Below are positions 9,268 to 16,845 of a DNA stretch of 64,000 nt, piece after piece (positions within the stretch are counted from its first letter, which is position 1; each line of letters opens with the position of its first letter). Origin of the DNA: JAGRGG01 sp965217265 (GTDB lineage Bacteria > Pseudomonadota > Alphaproteobacteria > Geminicoccales > Geminicoccaceae); NCBI GenBank assembly GCA_965217265.1, contig CBDCHP010000013.1:124001-188000 (forward strand), read 5' to 3'. Position numbers and translations under genes: made by a program. The notes beneath the pieces are model-generated. The model saw only the letters and a program-made list of their open reading frames with translations. It had not been told where the DNA came from and ran no database searches.

Positions 9268-9645
9268 ATGAGCATATTGCGGGCGAGGCTCTCGGGCCTC
9301 GCGCTGATGCCGCTCACTGTTGTTCTTGGCCGGCGATCCAGACCACCTACGCCGGTCTCGTCCAGAACGCGCCTGCGGACGCCCGACCGCGACCTGTCGT
9401 TCGGCTCGGGTCCGATCAAGGTGCGGATCGGCGGCGGGCGGCTGTTCGACGAGAGCCTTGCCGATCCCGGCGAGCACGGTGGCGCCCGGTCGGTTCCCTG
9501 CGCTAAGCCTTCGCACCCCTGGGGCCGAGTGGACCCGTAGGGCGCGCGTTAATGCCTCGGGCCGCGAACTGGGCCGGACCTTGGGTGCCGTGACGGCGCT
9601 GAAGGCGCCTCGACGACATCAAGGCGACGGCCGGCGGGTAGGTTG
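9268..9645 (+). pseudogene. Possible decayed secreted-protein gene
   Basis: GAGGAACACGACC precedes ATG 9268, which opens a signal-peptide-like start (MSILRARLSGLALMPLTVVL). The frame then becomes arginine-rich and stops at 9540. A different frame reads ELGRTLGAVTALKA at about 9560-9605, and a third reads LDDIKATAGG before TAG 9639-9641. Together these look like one small gene broken by frameshifts. The rest of 9098-9650 holds nothing I recognise. This is inference and the stretch may be non-coding. Confidence 0.25.
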
Positions 9646-9650
9646 GCCCG

Positions 9651-9983
9651 CTGAGCGACACCGGCCGGGCCGTCGCTTTCGCCCTTACTGTGATTTTCGT
9701 CACGCTCGCCGTCCTGCTCGCCTGCTACGTTGCGGCCGCCGTCTACCTCGTCCTCTACCGCCCCGGCCCGTCGGCGGCCGCCTACCGCGGCGGCGGCGAA
9801 CTCGGCTTTCTTCTCTTCGTCTACCATACCCTGCTCTTCGACGGCTCCGCCAAGCCCACTAGGGGCAAGCCAGCGCTGGCGCCGATCGACGAACTGCGTA
9901 CCACGGTCGAGGGGTTGCGAGCCGAACTCGCCGAACTGCGCGCGGGGCAAGACTGGGGCTATAGGCCGCGTCTCGCGAATTGA
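9651..9983 (+). CDS. Hypothetical small membrane protein
   Basis: The frame is open from just after a TAG at 9639. A start at CTG 9651 or GTG 9690 is possible; the latter gives 97 residues. One long hydrophobic segment (VTLAVLLACYVAAAVYLVLY) near the N-terminus is followed by GELGFLLFVYHTLLF and a charged C-terminal helix (IDELRTTVEGLRAELAELR) likely to form a coiled coil. The layout suggests a single-pass inner-membrane protein with a cytoplasmic coiled coil. I do not recognise a family. Confidence 0.45.
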   Translation: MSDTGRAVAFALTVIFVTLAVLLACYVAAAVYLVLYRPGPSAAAYRGGGELGFLLFVYHTLLFDGSAKPTRGKPALAPIDELRTTVEGLRAELAELRAGQDWGYRPRLAN

Positions 9984-10027
9984 TCACCCTCAAACCCCAA
10001 TACACTACTTCAAAGGAAACGAAGACG

Positions 10028-10309
10028 ATGCCTTGGACCATCAATACGACGACCGCCTATGACAAGATGTACAGTAAGGCTAACCTACAAAATGCTGAAG
10101 ATAACAAGCTTGACGAATGGCAGACGTATATCACGCAGGAGAACGTTGATCCCGTCACCGCCGCCAGTGACCTCGGCTACAAAGCAACCAAGCTCAAAGG
10201 CAGCGACAATGAGTGGCACTTTTACATTGGCAGTATGCATCGCGTGTTCTTCACCTATGATACGACCCTGCTTCAAGTCGACCTAATTGGCCTTGGCCAC
10301 ACGGACTGA
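10028..10309 (+). CDS. RelE/ParE-like toxin-fold protein
   Basis: This 93-residue protein (start MPWTINTTTAYDKMY) has a C-terminal half LKGSDNEWHFYIGSMHRVFF followed by YDTTLLQVDLIGLGHTD. It follows the RelE/ParE pattern: LKG, W.x.I(G), RV.F, then a terminal I.xxGH. RelE-family members are ribosome-dependent mRNA interferases and ParE members inhibit gyrase; which this could be is not clear. No antitoxin-like gene adjoins it. Base composition is visibly lower in GC than its neighbours, consistent with transfer. An upstream start at 9980 would add 16 residues. Confidence 0.5.
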   Translation: MPWTINTTTAYDKMYSKANLQNAEDNKLDEWQTYITQENVDPVTAASDLGYKATKLKGSDNEWHFYIGSMHRVFFTYDTTLLQVDLIGLGHTD

Positions 10310-10370
10310 TCCTCATTCACCGACCGCCCACACCGCCCCCGCGACGGGGGCCAATGACAAGGAAGAAACG

Positions 10371-11516
10371 ATGCTTCGCAAGCTGTGCGGCTTGAGCCTG
10401 CTCGCCATCCTGGCGCTCGGCGGCTGCGCCTCCGTCTCGATCCCGTTCGTCGGGGGCGTCGAGCCGGCGGCGGCACCGGTGAGCGATGCCGATCGAGCGA
10501 TAGCCGGCGCCTACGCGCGCATGGCGGACGACGTGCGCGAGGTCTGGGGCGACCGGCACATGGAGATGCCGAGCGACAAGGCCTTCGTCTACTACGAGGA
10601 CGGCATGGCGGCCCGGACGATCATGGATTTCGCGGCGGGCGAACTGCGCGTCGAGCGCGTCCTCGAACCAAACGAGAACGAATCCGGGGCGATCGCCGCC
10701 ATGCGAACCAGCGCCGCGGAGGCGATCGGGGCCGACACCGCCGAACTGGCGCGCAAGGACACGCTGATGCGCTACGTCGCGGAGGAGAAGACGTCCGGCG
10801 CCCACTTCGAGCGCTTCGAGGCGACGGAGCCGGCCGTCGAGGACGCGCCGCTCCTGGCGGCCCTGGTCGCGGAACCGGCGGAGGAAGTGCGGCGGATGAC
10901 GGTGCAGGGCGCCGACGGCGTCGAGCGGCGGATGATCGCGCAGACGATCCCGTTCAGCCCCGGGTTCTACGGTCGACTCGCCGCGCGCTACGCCGACGAC
11001 GTGATGGCGCAGGCGCGCGCGCACGAGATCGCCCCCTCCTTGATCCTCGCCGTCATCGAAACCGAGAGCGCCTTCAACCCGCGCGCGATGTCGCCGATCC
11101 CGGCGTTCGGGCTGATGCAGATCGTCCCGACCTCGGCCGGGCTCGACGCATCGGGCTACCTCACCGGCGAGCCGAGGCTGCTACGGCCGGAGGAACTCTA
11201 CCGGCCGGACGCCAACATCGAACTCGGCACAGTCTACCTCAAGCTCCTGTTCGAGCGCTATCTGCGCCCGATCGAGAACCCGCAAAGCCGGCTGCACGGC
11301 GTCGTCGCCGCCTACAACACCGGTGCTGGCAACGTCGCGCGCAGCTTCACCGGCAAGTTCAGCGTCAACGAGGCGGCAAACATCATCAACGCGATGGCGC
11401 CGGACGAGGTGCTCGCGCACCTGCAAGACAACCTGCCCTTTGAGGAAACCCGCCGCTACATTGTCAAGGTAAACGCGGCACGCGAGAATTATCGGGATTG
11501 GGACGCGAAGCTTTGA
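10371..11516 (+). CDS. Lytic murein transglycosylase lipoprotein (MltC-like)
   Basis: This protein of about 381 residues cleaves peptidoglycan glycan strands with 1,6-anhydro bond formation. It has a lipoprotein signal with lipobox LALGGC, an N-terminal domain resembling that of MltC (AFVYYEDGMAARTIMDFAAG), and a C-terminal SLT domain. The catalytic Glu is in LILAVIETESAFNPRAMSP, with GLMQIVPTSAG and VVAAYNTGAGNVARSF following. The start at ATG 10371 follows GGAAGAAACG. Its stop is the first codon of element R3. Domain order matches MltC; MltA or Slt identity is excluded by that N-terminus. Confidence 0.85.
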   Translation: MLRKLCGLSLLAILALGGCASVSIPFVGGVEPAAAPVSDADRAIAGAYARMADDVREVWGDRHMEMPSDKAFVYYEDGMAARTIMDFAAGELRVERVLEPNENESGAIAAMRTSAAEAIGADTAELARKDTLMRYVAEEKTSGAHFERFEATEPAVEDAPLLAALVAEPAEEVRRMTVQGADGVERRMIAQTIPFSPGFYGRLAARYADDVMAQARAHEIAPSLILAVIETESAFNPRAMSPIPAFGLMQIVPTSAGLDASGYLTGEPRLLRPEELYRPDANIELGTVYLKLLFERYLRPIENPQSRLHGVVAAYNTGAGNVARSFTGKFSVNEAANIINAMAPDEVLAHLQDNLPFEETRRYIVKVNAARENYRDWDAKL

Positions 11517-11624
11517 TACGCTTGCGCGTCCGCTGCGCAGGGCTTTATTTCTGCTTTTTGTCAATGTTAACGCAGGAGGCTGGGCAGGGCGCCGAGAGCG
11601 GGCCTTGGACAAAGTTAAAAAGAG

Positions 11625-12402
11625 GAGGGTCTCAGGCTAGCATAGACCGGAGGTCGCCGATCTTGTCGTTGCCGCCGAAGCGGGCGAACAGCGCGATCGA
11701 GGCGTCCACCATGCGCACGGCCTTGGAGACCACGATCGACCGGCGCCGAAAGCGGGCGAGCCAGTGCCGCTGGCGGGCGTGGTCGCGCTCGATGCCGTGG
11801 GTCTCCTTTTTGCCGACGTAGAGCCGGCCTTGGGGGATCGCCTTCTCGTAGGCGGCCCAGTCGTCGGTGCAGTAGAGCCGCACGCCCCAGCGCTTCAGGC
11901 GCTTGAGAAGGCGTTCAAGGGTGGCTCGGTCACGACCCCCCAGCTCCCAGTCGATGAGCCGTCCCGTAGCACGATCCCGAGCCTTCCAGACCCACAGCTT
12001 GTTCGGCTTTTTTTGAGGTAGTGCCACATCTCGTCCAGCTCGACCACGACGGCACGGCCTTCGGGCTCGGGCTTTTGCGCGTAGACTTCCGCAAAGCGCT
12101 CGATCCAGGCCTGCACCGTGGGGGTCGACACCCCGAGCAGCTTGGCGGTGCGGTTCATCGAGACGCCGCTGAGGTAGAGCAGCACCGCTTCCACCTTGAG
12201 CCGCAGCGGCATCCCGCGCGGCGGGGTGTCGGTGAAGTTCAGCCCGCAGCCCTTGCAGCGGTAGCGTTGCTTGCCGCGCATGAACCCGTTCTTGACGTGC
12301 TCCTCGCCCCCGCACCCCTTGCACCGTAGCCCCATCCAACCCGCCCCGTCCGCCGTTCCCTGGCCGACGGATATGGGCGGTCTATGCCAAGCTCAAACCC
12401 TC
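11625..12402 (-). mobile_element. IS1-family insertion sequence, 778 bp, with 8-bp target duplication
   Basis: The ends are imperfect inverted repeats of about 25 bp (left GAGGGTCTCAGGCTAGCATA; the right end reads GAGGGTTTGAGCTTGGCATA on the other strand). Both ends are flanked by AAAAAGAG (11617-11624 and 12403-12410), an 8-bp target duplication typical of IS1. The length is close to IS1 (768 bp). The IS carries one transposase gene read by frameshifting. It looks structurally intact and recent, because the duplications are identical. Confidence 0.92.
11632..12335 (-). CDS. IS1-family transposase (InsA/InsB' by -1 frameshift)
   Basis: The upstream frame starts at 12335 and encodes an InsA-like zinc finger (CKGCGGEEHVKNGFMRGKQR, then CKGCGLNFT), a helix-turn-helix (MNRTAKLLGVSTPTVQAWI) and the first acidic residue in ELDEMW. 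At 12008-12014 a run of seven A (minus strand) lets ribosomes slip -1 into the second frame. That frame carries the DDE catalytic part: YCTDDWAAY and THGIERDHARQRHWLARFRR, then SIVVSKAVRM. Without slippage the first frame ends at 11895. The slip site resembles the known IS1 A6C signal. Confidence 0.9.
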
Positions 12403-12503
12403 AAAAAGAGAAAAGGCCGCGCGGCAGCGCACGCAAAGCGTAACCGGCGCAACCCCTCGGGACGTTCGAGGTTATCGCTCCAGGCTATCAGGAGGATGGA
12501 TCG

Positions 12504-12689
12504 ATGCCGGCCAAGTCGAAGAAGCAGCAGATGGCGGCGGGCGCCGCGCTCGCGGCCAAGCGCGGCGAGGCGCCGAAGTCGAAGCTCAAAGGGGCCTCGA
12601 AGGAAATGGTCGAGAGCATGAGCGAGGAGCAACTCGAAGACTTCGCCAGTACCAAGCGCAAGAAGCTACCTGAGAAGAAAGACGGCTAG
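12504..12689 (+). CDS. DUF3008 family small protein, copy 2
   Basis: This 61-residue protein differs from the copy at 8912 at only a few positions (for example EAPKSKLKGAS against EQPKSKLKDAP, and the tail KKDG against KRGD). AGGAGGATGGATCG precedes the ATG. The shared upstream stretch after the palindromic arm (GGCGCAACCCCTCGGGACG) shows that it is a segmental duplicate. The function of the family is unknown. Confidence 0.85.
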   Translation: MPAKSKKQQMAAGAALAAKRGEAPKSKLKGASKEMVESMSEEQLEDFASTKRKKLPEKKDG

Positions 12690-12775
12690 GCATACTGCGG
12701 CACTCTCATATTTTTATAATCGGCCTGCACACGAACGTTGCCTTGACGCTCGTGTGCATTGCCACGTAACGATAT

Positions 12776-12871
12776 TCAAAAAATCAGAACAAGGAGTCCA
12801 ATTACGACTACGAGACCGATGAGGAAAATGATTCCCACCGCGCTGGCGAAAAACTTTAGAATGCCTTCCAT
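12776..12871 (-). CDS. 31-residue single-pass membrane peptide
   Basis: The minus-strand frame from ATG 12871 to TGA 12776 encodes a peptide starting MEGILKFFASAVGIIF and ending VIGLLVLIF, essentially one transmembrane helix with a short charged N-terminus. AAGGTGG lies five to six bases before the ATG, a good ribosome-binding site. Small hydrophobic peptides of this shape are common beside stress genes, and a CsbD gene lies just upstream in the same direction. Its function is unknown. The coding call rests on the RBS and the clean helix. Confidence 0.5.
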   Translation of the reverse strand: MEGILKFFASAVGIIFLIGLVVVIGLLVLIF

Positions 12872-12934
12872 ATCGCCACCTTCAACTTTTGAAGAACAAC
12901 AAAAGATTGCTACGAACTGATCGTAGAGTTTTCG

Positions 12935-13114
12935 TTAATTGTTCTTCAAGCTATCCTTGACCCCTTTGACGCCTTCCTTCACGTCCTGAGCCGTATCCTT
13001 CGCCTCGCCTTTGGTCCGGTCGGTCTTGCCTTCGGCCTCGGTCTCGCGATCGCCGGTCACCTTACCGGCCGCTTCTTCTATCGAACCCTTGGCCTTGTCT
13101 TTCTCGCCCGCCAT
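12935..13114 (-). CDS. CsbD-family stress protein
   Basis: This 59-residue, highly charged, probably disordered protein starts MAGEKDKAKGSIEEAAGKVT and has the typical repeated K/E/T-rich segments (TDRTKGEAKDTAQDVK). CsbD-like proteins are abundant general-stress proteins of unknown biochemical role. AGGAGAGA lies before the ATG at 13114. No cysteine or hydrophobic segment is present. It is encoded in the same direction as the 31-residue membrane peptide, 63 bp further on, and could share a transcript with it. Confidence 0.85.
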   Translation of the reverse strand: MAGEKDKAKGSIEEAAGKVTGDRETEAEGKTDRTKGEAKDTAQDVKEGVKGVKDSLKNN

Positions 13115-13199
13115 GTCGTCTCTCCTCTTATGGTTCGTTCACATGATCCAACGCCCAAAGCGTGACAGCGTTCCCTCGCCGGACCGTCCGTTGCATGGG

Positions 13200-13300
13200 G
13201 CCCTTGTCCGAGACCACCCCTCGGCGTCGGGGCCAAGTTCAAAAACAGTTTGAAAAAAAGAAAAAAAAGACCGCGCGTCAGCGCACGCGCCAGCGTTCTA
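13200..13300. repeat. Palindromic intergenic element R4 (partial, left outer arm missing)
   Basis: The centre (CCTCGGCGTCGGGGCCAAG), an A-rich purine tract and the right outer arm (CCGCGCGTCAGCGCACGC, then GCGTTCTA) are present. The last bases give the TAG stop of the enoyl-CoA hydratase gene. Upstream of about 13200 I see no counterpart of the left outer arm, so this copy has lost or never had it. Confidence 0.6.
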
Positions 13301-14080
13301 CCGCCCCCGCCAGACCGGCGGCCGTTTGGCGAGGAACGCCTCCAGCCCCTCCTTGAAGTCTTCGCTGACGTAGCAGGCGGTGACGGGGTCGTCGTCGGGT
13401 TCGGTGCCGTCGCGCAGGTGGCGCAGGAGCGTCTTGGTGGTGCGCAGGGTCAAGGGCGCCATCGAGGCGACGCGGCGGGCGAGGTCGTCGGCGCCGGCGA
13501 TGAGGGCGGCGTGGTCGGGCAGAACCCCGACGACGAAGCCGGCGTCCTCTGCCGCCTTCGCGTCGATCAAATCGGCGGTGAAGACCATCCGGGTGACGCG
13601 GGAAGCCCCCCACAAGGCGGCGAGGCGGCGCAGGTTTTCGGTCGAGAGCGCGTTGCCGAGCGTGCGCGCGATCGGAAAGCCGTAGCGCAGCTTGGCGTCG
13701 CACAAGCGCAGGTCGCAGCAAGCGGCGATCATCGCGGCACCGCCCGTGCAGGCCCCGGCGATCGCGGCGATCGTCGGCACGGGGCAGGTCTCGATCGCGC
13801 CCATTACCCGATCGGCCATGCGCTCGTAGGCCAGCGCGTCGTCGGGCCCCTTGAAGGCGCGAAAGGCGGCGATGTCGGTCCCGGCCCCGAACGCCCTGTC
13901 GCCGGCGCCGGTGAGGACGAGCACCCTTGCCCCGCCCGGATCGGCGCAGACCGCGGCCAAGCGGTCATACATGGCGAACGTGAAGGCGTTGCGCGCGGCC
14001 GGGCGGTTGAAGGTGATCCGGCCGATACCGTCACCGTCGATGCCGTAGAGGAGTTCGGCCTCCGCCTTGGCCTCAGACAC
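13298..14080 (-). CDS. Enoyl-CoA hydratase/isomerase family protein
   Basis: This 260-residue crotonase-fold protein has the oxyanion-hole motifs RAFGAGTDIAAF and IAAIAGACTGGAAMIAACCD. It presumably acts on an acyl-CoA, but in this superfamily sequence alone does not separate hydratase, isomerase and hydrolase. The usual catalytic Glu positions after the second motif are not obvious (CDLRLCDAKLRYGFP), so the reaction is open. The start overlaps the end of the SDR gene by eight bases, placing it in one operon with the SDR and probably the dehydratase. Confidence 0.85.
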   Translation of the reverse strand: MSEAKAEAELLYGIDGDGIGRITFNRPAARNAFTFAMYDRLAAVCADPGGARVLVLTGAGDRAFGAGTDIAAFRAFKGPDDALAYERMADRVMGAIETCPVPTIAAIAGACTGGAAMIAACCDLRLCDAKLRYGFPIARTLGNALSTENLRRLAALWGASRVTRMVFTADLIDAKAAEDAGFVVGVLPDHAALIAGADDLARRVASMAPLTLRTTKTLLRHLRDGTEPDDDPVTACYVSEDFKEGLEAFLAKRPPVWRGR

Positions 14081-14840
14081 CCTTGATGAGCCCGCCGTCG
14101 ACCCGGATCTTGCCGCCGGTCATGTATGAGGCGGGGGCACCGCACAAGAAGGCGACGACGGCGGCGAACTCGGCCGGGTCGCCGTAGCGGCCGGTCGGGA
14201 TTTGCGCCAGCGACGCGGTGCGGACGGCGCCCACGTCCTTGCCCTGGCGTTTCGCGTTGGCGGCGTCGAGCTCGTCGACCCGCTCGGTGTGGATGCGGCC
14301 GGGCATGACCATGTTGACCGTCACCCCGTCGGCGGCGACCTCGGAGGCCAGCGTCTTGGCGTAGCCCCAGATCGCGGCGCGCACCCCGTTGGAGAGGGCG
14401 AGGTTCGGGATCGGCTGCTCGACCCCCGACGAGCCGACCAGGACGACCCGGCCCCACTTCTTCGCCCGCATCGCCGGCACGAGCGCGCCCGTGAGATGGA
14501 AGAGGTTCGCCGCCATCGTCTCGAAGTTCCTCAGCCACGCCTCGCGCCCGGACTCGGCGGCGACGCCCGGCGGCGGTCCGCCGGTGTTGCCGACCAGGAT
14601 GTCGACGTCCTCGGCTTCCTTCGCCAGCGCCTCGACCGAACTTATGTCCGACCAGTCGAGGGCGGCGGCGGTGATCTTGCCCGGCCCGGCCCCGTTCGCG
14701 TAAGCCTCGATCCGCTCGACGCCCCGCGCCGCGGCGACGACTTCGGCCCCCTCGGCGGCGAGCGCCTCGGCGATTGCCCGGCCCAAGCCCCGGCTGGCGC
14801 CGGTGACCAATGCCCGCTTGCCGCTCAAGCCCAGATCCAT
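14073..14840 (-). CDS. SDR family oxidoreductase, non-canonical active site
   Basis: This 255-residue Rossmann-fold protein has an NAD(P)-binding start ALVTGASRGLGRAIAEALAA and ends with GGKIRVDGGLIKGV. The mid-region NTGGPPPG marks a FabG-like subgroup. Where classical SDRs have YxxxK, the sequence reads LALSNGVRAAIWGYAK, so the catalytic Tyr and Lys are replaced. That subgroup is known, but its chemistry is poorly defined. It lies 60 bp after the sugar-acid dehydratase start-to-stop direction and overlaps the crotonase gene, suggesting shared transcription. The substrate is unknown. Confidence 0.85.
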   Translation of the reverse strand: MDLGLSGKRALVTGASRGLGRAIAEALAAEGAEVVAAARGVERIEAYANGAGPGKITAAALDWSDISSVEALAKEAEDVDILVGNTGGPPPGVAAESGREAWLRNFETMAANLFHLTGALVPAMRAKKWGRVVLVGSSGVEQPIPNLALSNGVRAAIWGYAKTLASEVAADGVTVNMVMPGRIHTERVDELDAANAKRQGKDVGAVRTASLAQIPTGRYGDPAEFAAVVAFLCGAPASYMTGGKIRVDGGLIKGV

Positions 14841-14900
14841 CGTCCCCTCCTCGTCGTTCGCGCGGCGTTGTTCTAACAGCCGGGCCGCGCGCGTCCAGCC

Positions 14901-16628
14901 TCAGTGGATCTCGGGCTCGGGCAGGAGGGCGTCGCCTTCGAGGTAGTCGAAGTCGCAGCCCTCGTTGGCTTGGCGGATGTGGGCGGCGAACATGCGCTCG
15001 TAGCCGCGCGCCGGGGCCTGCTTCGGCCGCCACGCGCCCCGGCGGCGTTCCAGTTCGGCCTCGTCGACGTGGAGGTGAATGCGCCGGGTCGGCACGTCGA
15101 CCTCGATCGTGTCGCCGTCCCGCACCAGCGCCAAAGGCCCGCCGATCGCGGCCTCTGGCGCGATGTGCAGGACGCAGGCACCGTAGGCCGTGCCAGACAT
15201 GCGCGCGTCGGAGAGGCGCAGCATGTCGCGCACGCCCTCTTTGAGCAGCTTCTTCGGGATCGGCAGCATCCCCCACTCCGGCATCCCCGGCGCGCCGACC
15301 GGCCCCGCGTTCTTGAGGACGAGAACGCTGTCCGCCGTCACGTCGAGGTCGCCGCCGTCGATGCGCGCCGCCATGTCGTCGTAGTTCTCGAAGACGACGG
15401 CGAGGCCTTTGTGACGATGCAGGTGGGCAGGGGCGGCGCTCGGCTTCATGACGCAGCCGTCGGGGGCGAGGTTGCCCCGCAGGATCGCGGTCGCCTCCTT
15501 GGCGACGGGCGCATTGAGGCCCTTGATGACGTCGGGCAGGTAGACGGCGGCACCCTCAATGTTCTCGCCCAAGGTGCGGCCGTTGACGGTAAGGCAGCCG
15601 CGCTCCAGCATGGCTGCAAGGTTGTTGAGCAGCGCCAGGATGCCGCCGGCGTAGAAGAAATCCTCCATCAGGTAGGCGCCCGACGGGCGGACGTTGGCCA
15701 AGACCGGCACCTCGCGGGCGAGTTCGTCGAAGCGCTCCAGGCCGAGCGGCACGCCGGCGCGCCTCGCCATCGCGATCACGTGGATCATGGCGTTGGTCGA
15801 GCCGCCCATCGCCAAGTGGCAGCGGATCGCGTTGTCGATCGAGGCGGCGGTAACGATCTCGCGCGGGCGCAAATCCTCCCAGACCATCTCGACGATCCGC
15901 CGGCCGGACGCGGCGCACATGCGCGGGTGCGACGAATCCGGTGCCGGGATCGAGGAGGCGCCCGGCAGGCACCAGCCCATCGTCTCGGCGATCGCCGTCA
16001 TCGTCGACGCCGTGCCCATCGTCATGCAGTGGCCGAAGCTGCGGGCGATGCCGTTCTCCATCGCGTCCCAATCCTGGGGCGTGATGGTGCCGGCGCGGAG
16101 TTCGTCCCAGTACTTCCAGACGTCCGAGCCCGAGCCCAGCACCTTGCCGCCCCAGTGCCCGCGCAACATAGGCCCCGCCGGAACGAAGATCGCTGGCAGG
16201 TTCATCGACAGCGCCCCCATGATGAGGGCGGGCGTAGTCTTGTCGCAGCCGCCCATCAAGACCGCCCCGTCGATCGGGTGCGAGCGCAAGAGTTCCTCGG
16301 TCTCCATCGCGAGGAAGTTGCGATACAGCATGGTGGTCGGCTTGACCATCGGCTCGGCCAAGGACATCGCCGGCAGTTCGAGCGGAAAGCCGCCGGCTTG
16401 GTAGACGCCGCGCTTTACGTCCTCCACCCGTTCCTTGAAGTGCGCGTGGCAGTGCTGGATGTCGGACCACGTGTTGACGATCGCGATCACCGGCTTGTCG
16501 GCGTAGTCCTCCGGCCCATAGCCGATCTGCTTGATCCGCGAGCGATGGCCGAAGGCGCGCGTGCCCTCGACCCCGAACCAGCGCCGCGACCGCAGGTCCT
16601 GTGGTCCTAACTGCCGCTTTTCAACCAT
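14901..16628 (-). CDS. IlvD/Edd family sugar-acid dehydratase (L-arabinonate dehydratase-like)
   Basis: This 575-residue dehydratase of the Fe-S IlvD/Edd family converts sugar acids to 2-keto-3-deoxy acids. The three cluster cysteines are Cys60 (SDIQHCHAH), Cys128 (MGGCDKTTPALIMG) and Cys201 (FGHCMTMGTAST), at the spacing seen in L-arabinonate dehydratase. The C-terminal SDARMSGTAYG motif is present. The neighbouring SMP-30 lactonase and SDR fit a non-phosphorylating aldose oxidation route, so arabinonate or a related pentonate or hexonate is likelier than the branched-chain substrate of IlvD. Confidence 0.88.
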   Translation of the reverse strand: MVEKRQLGPQDLRSRRWFGVEGTRAFGHRSRIKQIGYGPEDYADKPVIAIVNTWSDIQHCHAHFKERVEDVKRGVYQAGGFPLELPAMSLAEPMVKPTTMLYRNFLAMETEELLRSHPIDGAVLMGGCDKTTPALIMGALSMNLPAIFVPAGPMLRGHWGGKVLGSGSDVWKYWDELRAGTITPQDWDAMENGIARSFGHCMTMGTASTMTAIAETMGWCLPGASSIPAPDSSHPRMCAASGRRIVEMVWEDLRPREIVTAASIDNAIRCHLAMGGSTNAMIHVIAMARRAGVPLGLERFDELAREVPVLANVRPSGAYLMEDFFYAGGILALLNNLAAMLERGCLTVNGRTLGENIEGAAVYLPDVIKGLNAPVAKEATAILRGNLAPDGCVMKPSAAPAHLHRHKGLAVVFENYDDMAARIDGGDLDVTADSVLVLKNAGPVGAPGMPEWGMLPIPKKLLKEGVRDMLRLSDARMSGTAYGACVLHIAPEAAIGGPLALVRDGDTIEVDVPTRRIHLHVDEAELERRRGAWRPKQAPARGYERMFAAHIRQANEGCDFDYLEGDALLPEPEIH

Positions 16629-16681
16629 GATCCGCCTCCCTTGCTGCCGGTTCTGGAGCCTAGAGGAGGTTTTGTGTTGAT

Positions 16682-16829
16682 GGAACGCTTCGCGTCCGCT
16701 GCGCGGGGCTTTCTTTTTTCTCTTTTTTATCGTTGTTCGGGGTTGGCCCTCGGCGTTGAGGCCGGTTCGGGTACAAAGTAAGAAAGAAGCGAGAAAAGCC
16801 CGCGCGGCGAGCGCAACGCGAAGCGTTCC
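16682..16829. repeat. Palindromic intergenic element R5 (full length, between divergent genes)
   Basis: This is the only copy between diverging genes (dehydratase to the left, SMP-30 to the right), so it lies in a promoter region rather than at gene ends. The outer arms read GAACGCTTCGCGTCCGCTG and GCGCAACGCGAAGCGTTCC. Centre: TTGGCCCTCGGCGTTGAGGC. The left inner arm is D-like (TTGTTCGGGGT) and the right is A-like (GGGTACAAAG). Confidence 0.8.
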
Positions 16830-16845
16830 AACCCCGGAAGAAGCA

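Larger units (their letters stand above)
11514..12442. repeat. Palindromic intergenic element R3, interrupted by an IS1-family element
   Basis: The left part (11514-11624) starts TGATACGCTTGCGCGTCC, supplies the mltC-like stop codon and has a type B inner arm (GTTAACGCAGGAGG) and a right-hand A arm (TTGGACAAAGTT). The purine tract is then split by the IS. The right part resumes at 12403 with AAAAAGAGAAAAGGCCGC and ends in the 3' outer arm GCGCACGCAAAGCGTA. Removing the IS and one 8-bp duplication restores a normal full-length element. Confidence 0.85.
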
